The position numbers were made by a program, and so were the translations under genes. Positions 1 through 8,813 of a stretch of 64,000 bases of DNA are shown here, piece after piece. Under the pieces are notes generated by a model that searched no databases, had not been told where the DNA came from, and was given only the letters and a program-made list of their open reading frames with translations. This DNA is from CAWCTB01 sp963798275 (GTDB taxonomy: Bacteria > Acidobacteriota > Terriglobia > Terriglobales > Acidobacteriaceae). The stretch is taken from the NCBI GenBank assembly GCA_963798275.1, contig CAWCTB010000039.1, positions 62,001 through 126,000 of the forward strand, read 5' to 3'. Position 1 is the stretch's first letter. Each line of letters opens with the position of its first letter.

Positions 1-227
1 CCGACCAACTCCTCCAGCGACGAGAAAGCGCGGGCGCCGAATTCCGATGCGACTTCGCGCGCTCGCGAGGGATCGGCGTCCACGACGCCCACGAACTCGA
101 CGCCCCCCTCGGAATCCGCCTGCAGATCGCGGTAGACGCGGGCATGGTTCCGTCCGAACGAACCGGTGCCAACGACTGCGACCCGCAACTTGCCTTCTGG
201 CTCAGGCATGTTGCGATTGTCGCGCAT
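1..227 (-). CDS. Gfo/Idh/MocA-family oxidoreductase, N-terminal part
   Basis: Only the N-terminus lies in the window; the gene runs off the left edge. The translation opens a Rossmann fold: LRVAVVGTGSFGRNHARVY is the GxGxxG dinucleotide-binding loop, followed by FVGVVDAD, where the Asp ends the second strand and contacts the NAD(P) ribose. This matches the Gfo/Idh/MocA family, whose members oxidise or reduce sugars and related substrates; the substrate cannot be told. The start may be ATG at 227 or ATG at 209; neither has a good ribosome binding site. It lies 33 to 51 bases downstream of lpxI on the same strand, so it is probably the last gene of the fabZ-lpxA-lpxI run. Confidence 0.8.
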   Translation of the reverse strand, partial: MRDNRNMPEPEGKLRVAVVGTGSFGRNHARVYRDLQADSEGGVEFVGVVDADPSRAREVASEFGARAFSSLEELV

Positions 228-260
228 CGCCGACGGAAGTGGCAAAGGGCGCGTTGTCCG

Positions 261-1145
261 TCACAGAGCGTGGTGCGGGATATGGCTGATCAGCATATCG
301 GCGACGATGCAGATGTCGGCCTCATTGGCTGCGGCGAGCACCGCCTGCTTGTCGAAGATCAGGCAGCGCTGCGCATCGAGTGCCAGGCAGGTGGCGCCTG
401 CTTGCTTCATGGTCTCGATCGTCTTCAGGCCGATGACCGGCACATCGAAGCGCATGTCCTGATTCGGCTTCGCCACTTTGATGACCGTGAGGGCGCGGCT
501 GAGCGTGGAGGGCTCCTTGCCCAACGAGGGCGACCGCATGATCTCCCCGGCGCGCACGATAGTCGCATCCGTCCCCTCCATCGCCTCCACTGCCACGCAC
601 GCGGCTTCGGCAATCACCACCGTCTGCCCAATGTCGAAGCGCGACAGATGGTGTGCCACCGCCCTGCCGTAGGTGATGTTGGTCTGTTCAAGGTCGGTCG
701 GTCCGCGCCGCGTCATCACCCCTTCGCTGGCCAGCATCGGCTCCAGCAAGGCGGTCGAATTCATCAGCGTGATGCCTTCATCCGACAGCACCTTGGCCAC
801 CGCGCCGATCAGCGAGTCGGTGTTGCGCGTGGGCAGCGCCATCAACAGCTTGGCCAGCCGCCAGTCCGGCTTGATGCTGCTGAAGATGCGCTTGTGCTTC
901 ACCTGCCCGGCCATGATGGCGCGGTCTACGCCCTCCTGCTTGAAGGTATCGATCAGCCGCGACAATTCGCCCAGCGATAGCCAATGCACCGCCGCCGCGC
1001 CGCGATGCTCGATCTCCGGCGACGCTTCTTCTTGAATCGCGGCCACCACGACCTGCATGCCCTGAGAGCGCGCCGCGTCCAGCACCAGGAAGGGAAACTT
1101 TCCGTTTCCCGCAATGAGTCCGATTTTCGGTGCGGTTTCTGACAT
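261..1145 (-). CDS. lpxI: LpxI, UDP-2,3-diacylglucosamine pyrophosphatase
   Basis: The 294-residue product starts MSETAPKIGLIAGNGKFPF, the typical opening of LpxI (DUF1009), and carries the conserved stretch IMAGQVKHKRIF near residue 90 and FDIGQTVVIAEAACVAVEAMEGTD in the C-terminal half. LpxI hydrolyses UDP-2,3-diacylglucosamine to lipid X in lipid A synthesis and replaces LpxH in many bacteria. The reading frame is also open upstream to 1166, but ATG at 1145 begins the conserved region. It follows lpxA and fabZ on the same strand, which supports the role. The length is normal and no defect is seen. Confidence 0.93.
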   Translation of the reverse strand: MSETAPKIGLIAGNGKFPFLVLDAARSQGMQVVVAAIQEEASPEIEHRGAAAVHWLSLGELSRLIDTFKQEGVDRAIMAGQVKHKRIFSSIKPDWRLAKLLMALPTRNTDSLIGAVAKVLSDEGITLMNSTALLEPMLASEGVMTRRGPTDLEQTNITYGRAVAHHLSRFDIGQTVVIAEAACVAVEAMEGTDATIVRAGEIMRSPSLGKEPSTLSRALTVIKVAKPNQDMRFDVPVIGLKTIETMKQAGATCLALDAQRCLIFDKQAVLAAANEADICIVADMLISHIPHHAL

Positions 1146-1308
1146 AGAGGGGGCCCGTTGGTACATGCGCCTTCAGCGGTATCAGGTTATCGCCATACTC
1201 CAATAGTTTGCCTGAGGCGCGATGAATTGGCTCCTCCGAACTCGAGTTTCCCGCGCTTTTTTCCCGGAACTGGAACAGGCCTGAAGTGGTATGAGCCCGC
1301 GCCACCAC

Positions 1309-2085
<777 letters not shown>

Positions 2086-2091
2086 CGCGGT

Positions 2092-2610
2092 TTAGGCTAG
2101 CTCCGTTGCCGGGGGCTGCGACTGGCCGCGCTGGCGGTCGATCAAACGGCAGGTGACAATAGCCTCGCACGCGAGCTTGTCGCCGATGTAGGCCTTGCCC
2201 CGCATGCGGCCGGCGTTGCCCCGCCATACCAGCACGTCAACCTCAATCCGCAACTGGTCGCCGGGTGTGACCGGCCGGCGAAACCGCGCCTTCTCAATTC
2301 CGGTGAACAACAGCACCTTCTCGTCGCGATCCGGAAACTCAGTCAGCAGCAGCACGCCACCCGCCTGGGCCATGGCTTCCACCACCAGCACTCCCGGCAT
2401 GATGGGCAGCGCGGGAAAGTGGCCGGCGAAAAACGCCTCGTTGATGCTGACGTTCTTGATGGCGACGATGCGCTTGGTGCGCGTAATCTCGATGATGCGG
2501 TCGATCAGCAGGAAGGGAAACCGATGCGGCAGGATGCGCAGGATATCCTGTATATCGAGCGTCGTCTTGTCGGGACTTTCCGCCGGCGTGGAGATCGCTG
2601 TTTCGCTCAT
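2092..2610 (-). CDS. fabZ: FabZ, 3-hydroxyacyl-ACP dehydratase
   Basis: The product is 172 residues, a hot-dog fold dehydratase. The catalytic His is in FAGHFPALPIMPG and the catalytic Glu in VVEAMAQAGG, spaced as in FabZ. An N-terminal extension of about 20 residues precedes the conserved DIQDILRILPHRFPFLLID. The enzyme dehydrates 3-hydroxyacyl-ACP in fatty acid elongation, and it competes with LpxA for the same acyl-ACP pool, which explains the common fabZ-lpxA pairing seen here. It is divergent from the M20 peptidase gene with 61 bases between the starts. Confidence 0.95.
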   Translation of the reverse strand: MSETAISTPAESPDKTTLDIQDILRILPHRFPFLLIDRIIEITRTKRIVAIKNVSINEAFFAGHFPALPIMPGVLVVEAMAQAGGVLLLTEFPDRDEKVLLFTGIEKARFRRPVTPGDQLRIEVDVLVWRGNAGRMRGKAYIGDKLACEAIVTCRLIDRQRGQSQPPATELA

Positions 2611-2671
2611 TCATTCGTCTCTGGAAAAAGTCTGATTATACATTTCAGCCCTTATCGAACTTCATCAACCC

Positions 2672-3874
2672 ATGACACCAAATCGTCGCAACCGTCCAAC
2701 CGCTCGCTCGACAGTGGCAGCTCCTCCTCCCAACGCCTCGCTTCATGCCATTCTGCAATGGCTCGCAACCCAGCAACTCGAAATAGTCACCCGCGTCCGC
2801 GAGATGGTGCTGCAGGAATCGCCAACCCACGACAAGCCGTCGTGCGACCGGCTTTGCGAATACCTCGCTCGTCATTTCGAAGCCTTGGGTGGACGCGTGA
2901 AAGTTCACCGCCGGGATACTGCCGGCAACCACCTGCAGGTTGACTTCGCCGGCCCCAAAGGCTGCAAACCGTTGCTGTTGCTCGGGCACTACGACACCGT
3001 CTATGACGTGGGAACGCTGGCAACCATGCCGTGGCGCGAGGACAAAGGTCGCCTGTACGGTCCCGGCGTGTTCGACATGAAATCCGGCATCGCCCAGATG
3101 ATGTGGGCGATTGCCGCGCTGCAGCAGGTCCACGGCCGCCTGCCGCGGCCGGTCACCGTGCTGCTTGTTTCGGACGAGGAAGCCGGTAGCGCCAGTTCGC
3201 GAGCGCTCACCGAGAAGATCGCCGGCAAGTCCGAGGCGGTGCTGGTGTGTGAGCCGTCCGGGCCGGGCGGCGCCCTCAAGACGGCGCGCAAGGGCGTCGG
3301 CGACTTCCGCATCAAGGTCACCGGAGTCGCCTCCCACGCCGGACTCGACTTCGAGAAAGGCCACAATGCCATCCTCGAGTTGGCCCGCCAGATCGAGGCC
3401 GTCTCGCAAATGACCGACCTGAAACGCGGCATCACCCTTAACGTCGGCCTCGTTCGCGGCGGCACCCGCACCAATGTCGTCCCGGCGGAGGCCGTGGCCG
3501 AAGTCGACCTGCGGATCGCCAAGAAAAGTGACGGCCCTGTAATGGAGCGTCGCGTTCGCCGGCTTCGGCCCCTAGACCGTCATTGCAAAGTGCAGGTCGA
3601 GGGCGGCATCAACCGTCCACCACTGGAGCGCACCAGGCAGGTCGCGGCCCTGTTCCATCTGGCTCAGCAGATCGGCAAGCAATTGGGGTTTGACTTGGAA
3701 GAGATCGCGGTAGGCGGGGGGTCCGACGGAAACTTCACCGCCGGATTGGGCATACCTACGCTCGATGGATTGGGCGCGGTGGGCGAAGGCGCACATGCGG
3801 TACACGAGTCGATTGTCGCCGCCGAACTGCCCCGCCGCGCCGCGCTGTTGGCGGGCCTGATCGCAGCCATCTGA
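2672..3874 (+). CDS. M20 family metallopeptidase, glutamate carboxypeptidase-like
   Basis: The 400-residue protein matches the CPG2/glutamate carboxypeptidase branch of family M20. Di-zinc ligands are visible in order: LLGHYDTVYD (His and Asp), YGPGVFDMKSG (bridging Asp), LLVSDEEAGS (catalytic Glu and metal Glu), CEPSGPGG (metal Glu) and GEGAHAVHE (His). A dimerisation domain lies between about residues 205 and 310 with VASHAGLDFEKGHNAI. Family members cleave C-terminal amino acids, often Glu, from peptides or folates; the actual substrate is unknown. No clear signal peptide is present. The first 30 residues are low complexity, so a later start is possible. Confidence 0.9.
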   Translation: MTPNRRNRPTARSTVAAPPPNASLHAILQWLATQQLEIVTRVREMVLQESPTHDKPSCDRLCEYLARHFEALGGRVKVHRRDTAGNHLQVDFAGPKGCKPLLLLGHYDTVYDVGTLATMPWREDKGRLYGPGVFDMKSGIAQMMWAIAALQQVHGRLPRPVTVLLVSDEEAGSASSRALTEKIAGKSEAVLVCEPSGPGGALKTARKGVGDFRIKVTGVASHAGLDFEKGHNAILELARQIEAVSQMTDLKRGITLNVGLVRGGTRTNVVPAEAVAEVDLRIAKKSDGPVMERRVRRLRPLDRHCKVQVEGGINRPPLERTRQVAALFHLAQQIGKQLGFDLEEIAVGGGSDGNFTAGLGIPTLDGLGAVGEGAHAVHESIVAAELPRRAALLAGLIAAI

Positions 3875-4041
3875 CCCATCAACCGGCTGCACTATCCTCG
3901 TACTGCGATTCTTGCGCCAGCCGGGCAACCGGTTCCGGGCTCTGGCTTTGACGCTGCGTGCCGAAAAGGCCTAGTATTTGCTTAGAAGCCCGCCGAATTT
4001 TGCCTTGCCGCAGAAGAACCGGGCTATTTCCCGGAGGCTTT

Positions 4042-4233
4042 ATGTTTGGTGGAAAGATCGGCCTGCCCGAGCTCCTTCTGATTCTCGGCGTCGCACTCTT
4101 GATCTTCGGACCTAAGAAGTTAGGTGAGCTGGGCAAGGGACTGGGCGAGGGTATTCGCAACTTCAGGTCGTCGATGAGCGGCGAGAGCCCCGCGCCGACC
4201 AACCCCACGACCACGACCGAAGAGAAGAAGTAG
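4042..4233 (+). CDS. tatA: TatA/E twin-arginine translocase subunit
   Basis: The small 63-residue protein has the TatA layout: short periplasmic N-terminus, one transmembrane helix (LPELLLILGVALLIFGPKK), the FGPKKLGELGKGLGEGIRNF hinge and amphipathic helix, and a polar Thr/Glu/Lys tail. The ATG at 4042 has a ccggagg ribosome binding site at 4031 to 4037, which decides the start over an upstream in-frame extension. TatA forms the pore of the Tat pathway for folded proteins. No tatB or tatC is adjacent. Confidence 0.93.
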   Translation: MFGGKIGLPELLLILGVALLIFGPKKLGELGKGLGEGIRNFRSSMSGESPAPTNPTTTTEEKK

Positions 4234-4313
4234 CACCCCGAAGTTTCAGCGGAGTTCTTCGCACCATGGTGGAGAACTCCAGGCCTCCAGACGCACCTGC
4301 CCGGTTCGGCTCC

Positions 4314-4895
4314 TCATTGCAACACAGACATGCCAGCTTCGGTTTCGCACCGCCGCACCATGCGGTACACCCGCGAGACCGGCAATCCCACCACATTGAA
4401 GTAGCAACCCTCGACTCGCTCCACCCAGCGTGAGGCAATACCCTGAATTCCATACGCCCCGGCTTTGTCCATGGGCTCCCCGGTGGCGACGTAGAACGCA
4501 ATGTCGTCGCCGGACATTGCCGCGAACGTCACCTGCGTGACCTCGGCCTCGACGGCTTCGAACTGACGCGCGAGCACACAAACACCCGTAATGACCTGGT
4601 GCGCGCGTCCCGCCAGCAGCCGCAACATGCGCGCCGCGTCAGCCGCATCTCGCGGCTTCTCCAGCAGATGCTCGTCGACCACAACCACGGTGTCCGCACC
4701 CAGGACCGCGGCCTCAGGATGCCGGGCGAACACGGCCAACGCTTTGTCGCGAGCCAACCTCTTGGCGTAGGCAGCCGGGGCCTCACCCGAAAACGCTTCT
4801 TCCGCCACGTGCGCGGGATCGATCTCGAACGGTATGCGTGCATTGCGCAGCAGCTCCCAACGGCGCGGCGACGCGGAGGCAAGGATCAGTGGCAT
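4314..4895 (-). CDS. maf: Maf-like nucleoside triphosphate pyrophosphatase
   Basis: The 193-residue protein opens MPLILASASPRRWELL, the Maf signature that binds the nucleotide phosphates, followed by LGADTVVVVDEHLLEKP with catalytic Asp and the EKP segment, and GEPMDKAGAYGIQG. Maf enzymes hydrolyse dTTP, UTP or modified pyrimidine nucleotides to monophosphates. Length and motifs are normal. It is convergent with tatA (80-base gap) and is followed upstream, on the same strand, by the methyltransferase gene. Confidence 0.94.
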   Translation of the reverse strand: MPLILASASPRRWELLRNARIPFEIDPAHVAEEAFSGEAPAAYAKRLARDKALAVFARHPEAAVLGADTVVVVDEHLLEKPRDAADAARMLRLLAGRAHQVITGVCVLARQFEAVEAEVTQVTFAAMSGDDIAFYVATGEPMDKAGAYGIQGIASRWVERVEGCYFNVVGLPVSRVYRMVRRCETEAGMSVLQ

Positions 4896-4990
4896 CGCTC
4901 AGGATTTTACGGGAAACGCACCCTCAGAGCCGGCGGCATTCGGAAAATAGGCGGGCCGGGCGACGCTGCTTTGCTTAAGAACACTGACCT

Positions 4991-5476
4991 TCACCGATGC
5001 AGTCGCGGCACCCAGCGCGGAACGCGTCGGCAAAAATTCTCGTACTCGCCATTGAACTTCGCTCGCAAGCTTCGTTCTTCGTACAAGATCACGAACCCGT
5101 GGAAGCAGACAAACAACCCCAACCCGTACAACGCCAGTCTCATCGATCCATACAGCACAGCCTGCCCAATTACAACGGCGAGGACCGACGTGTACATGGG
5201 ATTGCGGTTCAGCTTGTACGGTCCGCTCACTACCGCGCTCTTGGGCGGTGCGATGGGTGCAGGCGTGCCTTGCGCGCGCACAAACAGGGCGGCACACCAG
5301 AAGTAACCTGCTGTTCCGAGCAACACCAAGGCCCCGCCCAGCAATCGCGCCAGCCAATCTTCAGCCAGGTGCGACCCATCCCGTGCAACCGTGCGCTGGG
5401 GTATGACGCCGGCGACCACGAGCGGCACCAGCAGCGTGAATACTGCAGTCTTGATCGCATTTGAGAGGGTGCTCAT
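4991..5476 (-). CDS. Isoprenylcysteine carboxyl methyltransferase-family membrane protein
   Basis: The 161-residue protein has about four hydrophobic helices, then the hallmark of the ICMT/PEMT family: SGPYKLNRNPMYTS, and near the C-terminus EERSLRAKFNGEYENFCRRVPRW, which form the S-adenosylmethionine and lipid binding site. In bacteria this family methylates small lipophilic or membrane substrates; which one here is unknown. It lies head to head with lepA (79 bases between starts) and upstream of maf on the same strand. Confidence 0.82.
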   Translation of the reverse strand: MSTLSNAIKTAVFTLLVPLVVAGVIPQRTVARDGSHLAEDWLARLLGGALVLLGTAGYFWCAALFVRAQGTPAPIAPPKSAVVSGPYKLNRNPMYTSVLAVVIGQAVLYGSMRLALYGLGLFVCFHGFVILYEERSLRAKFNGEYENFCRRVPRWVPRLHR

Positions 5477-5555
5477 CGCCGTCTAACCAAATGCGGCAGC
5501 ATCAGGAAGGGCCTGTTTATCCTGATAGAATCAAAGTTGCCCCTAAGTACACTCG

Positions 5556-7358
5556 ATGGATCCATCACTCATCCGAAATTTCGCCATTATCGCCCATATT
5601 GACCATGGGAAAAGCACGCTCGCCGACCGTCTGCTGGAGCTGACCGGCTCGCTGACGGCGCGCGAGATGCAGGCCCAGGTGCTGGATGCGATGGACCTGG
5701 AGCGAGAGCGGGGCATCACCATCAAGGCCCACTCGGTAAGGATGATGTACCCGGCTGCCGACGGCAAGATTTATCAGCTCAATCTGATTGACACCCCAGG
5801 TCACGTCGATTTCAGCTACGAGGTCTCGCGCTCTTTGGCCTCCTGCGAAGGAGCGCTGCTGGTGGTCGACGCGTCGCAGGGAGTCGAAGCGCAAACCCTG
5901 GCCAACGCCTACATCGCCATCAACAACGGCTTGGAGATCATACCGGTCATCAACAAGATCGATCTTCCCAGCGCCGACATCGAGCGCACCAAAGAAATGA
6001 TCGAAAGCGCGGTCGGCCTCGACACCTCACATGCACTTGCTATCAGCGCCAAGACCGGCCAGGGCGTGCCCGAAATACTTGAGGCCATCGTTCGCCAAGT
6101 TCCGCCGCCTAAGGGCCGCGCGGACAATCAGCTGCAGGCGCTAATCTTCGATTCCTGGTTTGACCCGTATCGCGGCGTGGTCGTGCTCGCCCGCGTCATC
6201 CAGGGAATCCTCAGGAAGGGTCAGCACATCCGGTTGATGTCCAATGGTCACAGCTTCGAAGTCGAGACCCTCGGCGTTCTTACTCCCAAGCCGGTGGAAA
6301 TCGAAGAACTCTCGGCCGGCGAAGTGGGCTTCCTGATGGCCAATATCAAAAACGTCGCCGACACCAAGATTGGCGACACCATTACCGACGATATCCACCC
6401 TGCAATCGAACCCCTGCCCGGCTTCGAGGAGCTGAAGCCTATGGTCTTCGCCGGGCTCTACACCGTCGACGCGCACGAGCACACTCTGCTGCGCGAGGCC
6501 CTGGAAAAACTGCGCCTCAACGACGCCTCCTTCTTCTTCGAGCCCGAGAGCTCAGCCGCGTTGGGCTTCGGATTCCGCTGCGGCTTCCTCGGCCTGCTTC
6601 ATATGGAAATCATCCAGGAGCGCCTGGAGCGGGAATACGATCTCGACCTGATCACCACCGCTCCCAGCGTGCGCTACCAGATAACCCTTACCGACGGCAG
6701 CGTCGTGGAGGTGGACAACCCTTCTCGCTGGCCCGATCCCAGCGAAATCGCCAAAATCGAGGAGCCAATTATTACCGCCACCATCCTCACCAACGAGGAG
6801 TTCGTCGGCGGAATCCTCAAGCTGGTCGAAGACAAGCGGGGCAAGCAGAAGGCGTTTGAGTATGTCAGCTCGAACCGCGTCATGCTCACCTACGAGTTGC
6901 CTCTGAATGAAATCGTGCTCGACTTCTACGATCGGCTGAAGTCCGTATCGCGCGGCTACGCGTCGCTCGATTATCACCTCACCGGCAGTTGGGAATCGCC
7001 GATGGTGAAACTCGACATCCTGGTCTCCGGCGAGCCGGTGGATGCCCTGTCCATCATCGTGCACCGCGACTTCGCCTACGATCGCGGCCGCGCCCTGGTT
7101 TCCAAGATGAGAGAGCTGATCCCGCGCCAGATGTTCGAGGTCGCCATCCAGGCTGCCATCGGCGCCAAGGTTATCGCCCGCGAGACTGTGGCTGCCATGC
7201 GCAAGAACGTGATTGCCAAGTGTTACGGTGGCGACATCTCCCGCAAACGCAAGCTCCTGGAAAAACAGAAGGAAGGCAAGAAGCGCATGAAGCGCATCGG
7301 CCGCGTCGACATTCCCCAGGAGGCGTTCCTGGCCGTTTTGCGCGTCGGCGAGGACTAA
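5556..7358 (+). CDS. lepA: LepA/EF4, ribosome back-translocation GTPase
   Basis: The 600-residue protein is full length for LepA. The G domain has AHIDHGKST (P-loop), ERGITIKAHSV (switch I), DTPGH (G3) and NKIDLPSAD (G4). The elongation factor II, III and V-like domains follow, and the LepA-specific C-terminus ends in KRMKRIGRVDIPQEAFLAVL. LepA binds stalled ribosomes and is conserved across bacteria. No frameshift is present. Confidence 0.98.
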   Translation: MDPSLIRNFAIIAHIDHGKSTLADRLLELTGSLTAREMQAQVLDAMDLERERGITIKAHSVRMMYPAADGKIYQLNLIDTPGHVDFSYEVSRSLASCEGALLVVDASQGVEAQTLANAYIAINNGLEIIPVINKIDLPSADIERTKEMIESAVGLDTSHALAISAKTGQGVPEILEAIVRQVPPPKGRADNQLQALIFDSWFDPYRGVVVLARVIQGILRKGQHIRLMSNGHSFEVETLGVLTPKPVEIEELSAGEVGFLMANIKNVADTKIGDTITDDIHPAIEPLPGFEELKPMVFAGLYTVDAHEHTLLREALEKLRLNDASFFFEPESSAALGFGFRCGFLGLLHMEIIQERLEREYDLDLITTAPSVRYQITLTDGSVVEVDNPSRWPDPSEIAKIEEPIITATILTNEEFVGGILKLVEDKRGKQKAFEYVSSNRVMLTYELPLNEIVLDFYDRLKSVSRGYASLDYHLTGSWESPMVKLDILVSGEPVDALSIIVHRDFAYDRGRALVSKMRELIPRQMFEVAIQAAIGAKVIARETVAAMRKNVIAKCYGGDISRKRKLLEKQKEGKKRMKRIGRVDIPQEAFLAVLRVGED

Positions 7359-7766
7359 CCGCCCCCTCTTCTGTCCCCAATCTCAGCCCATCACGGTTGT
7401 CTTCTGGCTCTCTCTATCCGCAGGTTGTGCAAAACTTTGCGGCTTCGGCTCTTCCGATAGGCTGTACCCTTTTCCGCCCCAACTGAATTGTGATTCAGCT
7501 AACGCAATGATAAATAGCGATTTACCTTTGCCCTATTCCTTGGGCAACCAGGTAAGGTCCGCAAAGTCTGTGACCTGCAAGGCTTATCGACAAAATTCTG
7601 CACAGTTTTTCAACAAGCTCGATGGCGCACACCTGACCCGCCTGACGCTCCATCGCAACCCAAAGCCTCCATGCCGTTCCAATATCACGTCTTAGCCGCG
7701 ATTATCGCCGGCAGGAATCCAACGCTCTCAGCTTCTTGGTTCAGCCAAACGAGGTTCGGCCCAATG
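7359..7766. other. Intergenic region between lepA and skp, no gene recognised
   Basis: No open frame here resembles a protein and no tRNA or known ncRNA fold was recognised. The stretch 7440 to 7620 is richer in A and T than its neighbours. Both flanking genes end here (convergent), so little regulation is expected. Confidence 0.5.
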
Positions 7767-7790
7767 AAAAGGCCGCCCACGCGGGCGGCC
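7767..7790 (-). terminator. Rho-independent terminator of skp
   Basis: A perfect 8-bp inverted repeat (ggccgccc / gggcggcc, loop of 4) at 7771 to 7790 is followed on the minus strand by TTTT and lies 24 bases past the skp stop codon. It fits an intrinsic terminator for the bamA-skp transcript. Confidence 0.8.
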
Positions 7791-7813
7791 TGCCAATTCA
7801 CAACTCTTGCGAG

Positions 7814-8530
7814 CTACTGCTTGGGGGTCGTGGCGGCCGGACTGGCCGGCTTGGTGGCGGCCGTCCCACCTCCGGGCGTGGGCTTGGTAGCCGCTGGCGT
7901 AGCGGTCGCTGACGCCGGACGGGCCGGTGCCGGGACATTCGACTGCGCATTATAAGCGTCCACGATTGGCTTGGTAACGTCCACTCCCGCAGTCGCCCAA
8001 AGTAGCGGACCCTGCGGCCAGGGGTTCGACGAGTCGAGCAGCAGCCCGAATCCGTTCTCCTTGGCGTACTTGTCAATCACCGGAGCCATCTTCTGCAGAA
8101 TGCGCTGTGCCACTTCGTTCTGCTGCTGCTGAAATTCGTTCTGGGCGTCTTCCGCCGACCGCTGCAGGCTCTTCTGCTTGGTTTCGATCGACTTGACCAG
8201 GTTGGCCCGAGCTTCGTCGTTCATCTTGTCGCCCTGGGTGTTGAGCTGCTTCTTCAGGTTCTCGACTTCCGTATTCAAGCCCTGCAACTCCGTACGCTTC
8301 GGCTCAAACTTCTTCTGGAGCGCCTCAAAATCGCGGGCTCCTTCGTTGGTGGCAAGAATCGCCTGCTGGATGTCGATGATCCCGACCTTCGACGAGACAG
8401 CCCCGGTAGTGGCGATGGTCGTGGGGGCTGCGGTCGGGGCGGGCTTGGGAGTGGCTGATCCGGTTTGGGCCAGGGCCGCCACCGAGAAGACAACCGCAAG
8501 GATGGCGATGCTTACGTACGTGCGCTTCAT
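7814..8530 (-). CDS. skp: Skp/OmpH-family periplasmic chaperone
   Basis: The 238-residue protein has an N-terminal signal peptide (MKRTYVSIAILAVVFSVAALAQ), then the OmpH domain: VGIIDIQQAILATNEG, a long charged coiled coil from about residues 65 to 145 rich in Lys, Glu and Gln, and VIDKYAKENGFGLLLDSS. The Ala/Pro/Thr-rich C-terminal tail of about 45 residues is longer than in enterobacterial Skp. Skp carries unfolded outer-membrane proteins across the periplasm to the Bam complex. It lies downstream of bamA on the same strand, which fits this role. Confidence 0.9.
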   Translation of the reverse strand: MKRTYVSIAILAVVFSVAALAQTGSATPKPAPTAAPTTIATTGAVSSKVGIIDIQQAILATNEGARDFEALQKKFEPKRTELQGLNTEVENLKKQLNTQGDKMNDEARANLVKSIETKQKSLQRSAEDAQNEFQQQQNEVAQRILQKMAPVIDKYAKENGFGLLLDSSNPWPQGPLLWATAGVDVTKPIVDAYNAQSNVPAPARPASATATPAATKPTPGGGTAATKPASPAATTPKQ

Positions 8531-8813
8531 TGGGTTTGCTGTAACTCCTTGAACTGCTCCGGGAATTCCTCAGATTTTCCAGCCGCTGTCAGGACTTAAC
8601 CTCGACCGGCGTGGACGACCAGGGCATGCTTGCTGCTTGGAAACAGCTCAGGGCATTCCCCAGCCGAAGATTCGGCGGTGCGGATAACCTCCATTATAGA
8701 AAACCGGACTCGCTAGCGTCAAACCAACAGAACCCCCTCTGCGCCTAAAGTTGCACGCCTCGCGCCCCAGGGTCGCTGCGCTGCGCCCCCCTCGCGCCCT
8801 GTCAACCAGCCGC

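Noticed and set aside
7440..7700. tRNA or small RNA gene in the lepA-skp gap
   Set aside because: No cloverleaf, CCA-proximal T-loop consensus or other known ncRNA signature could be found by eye.
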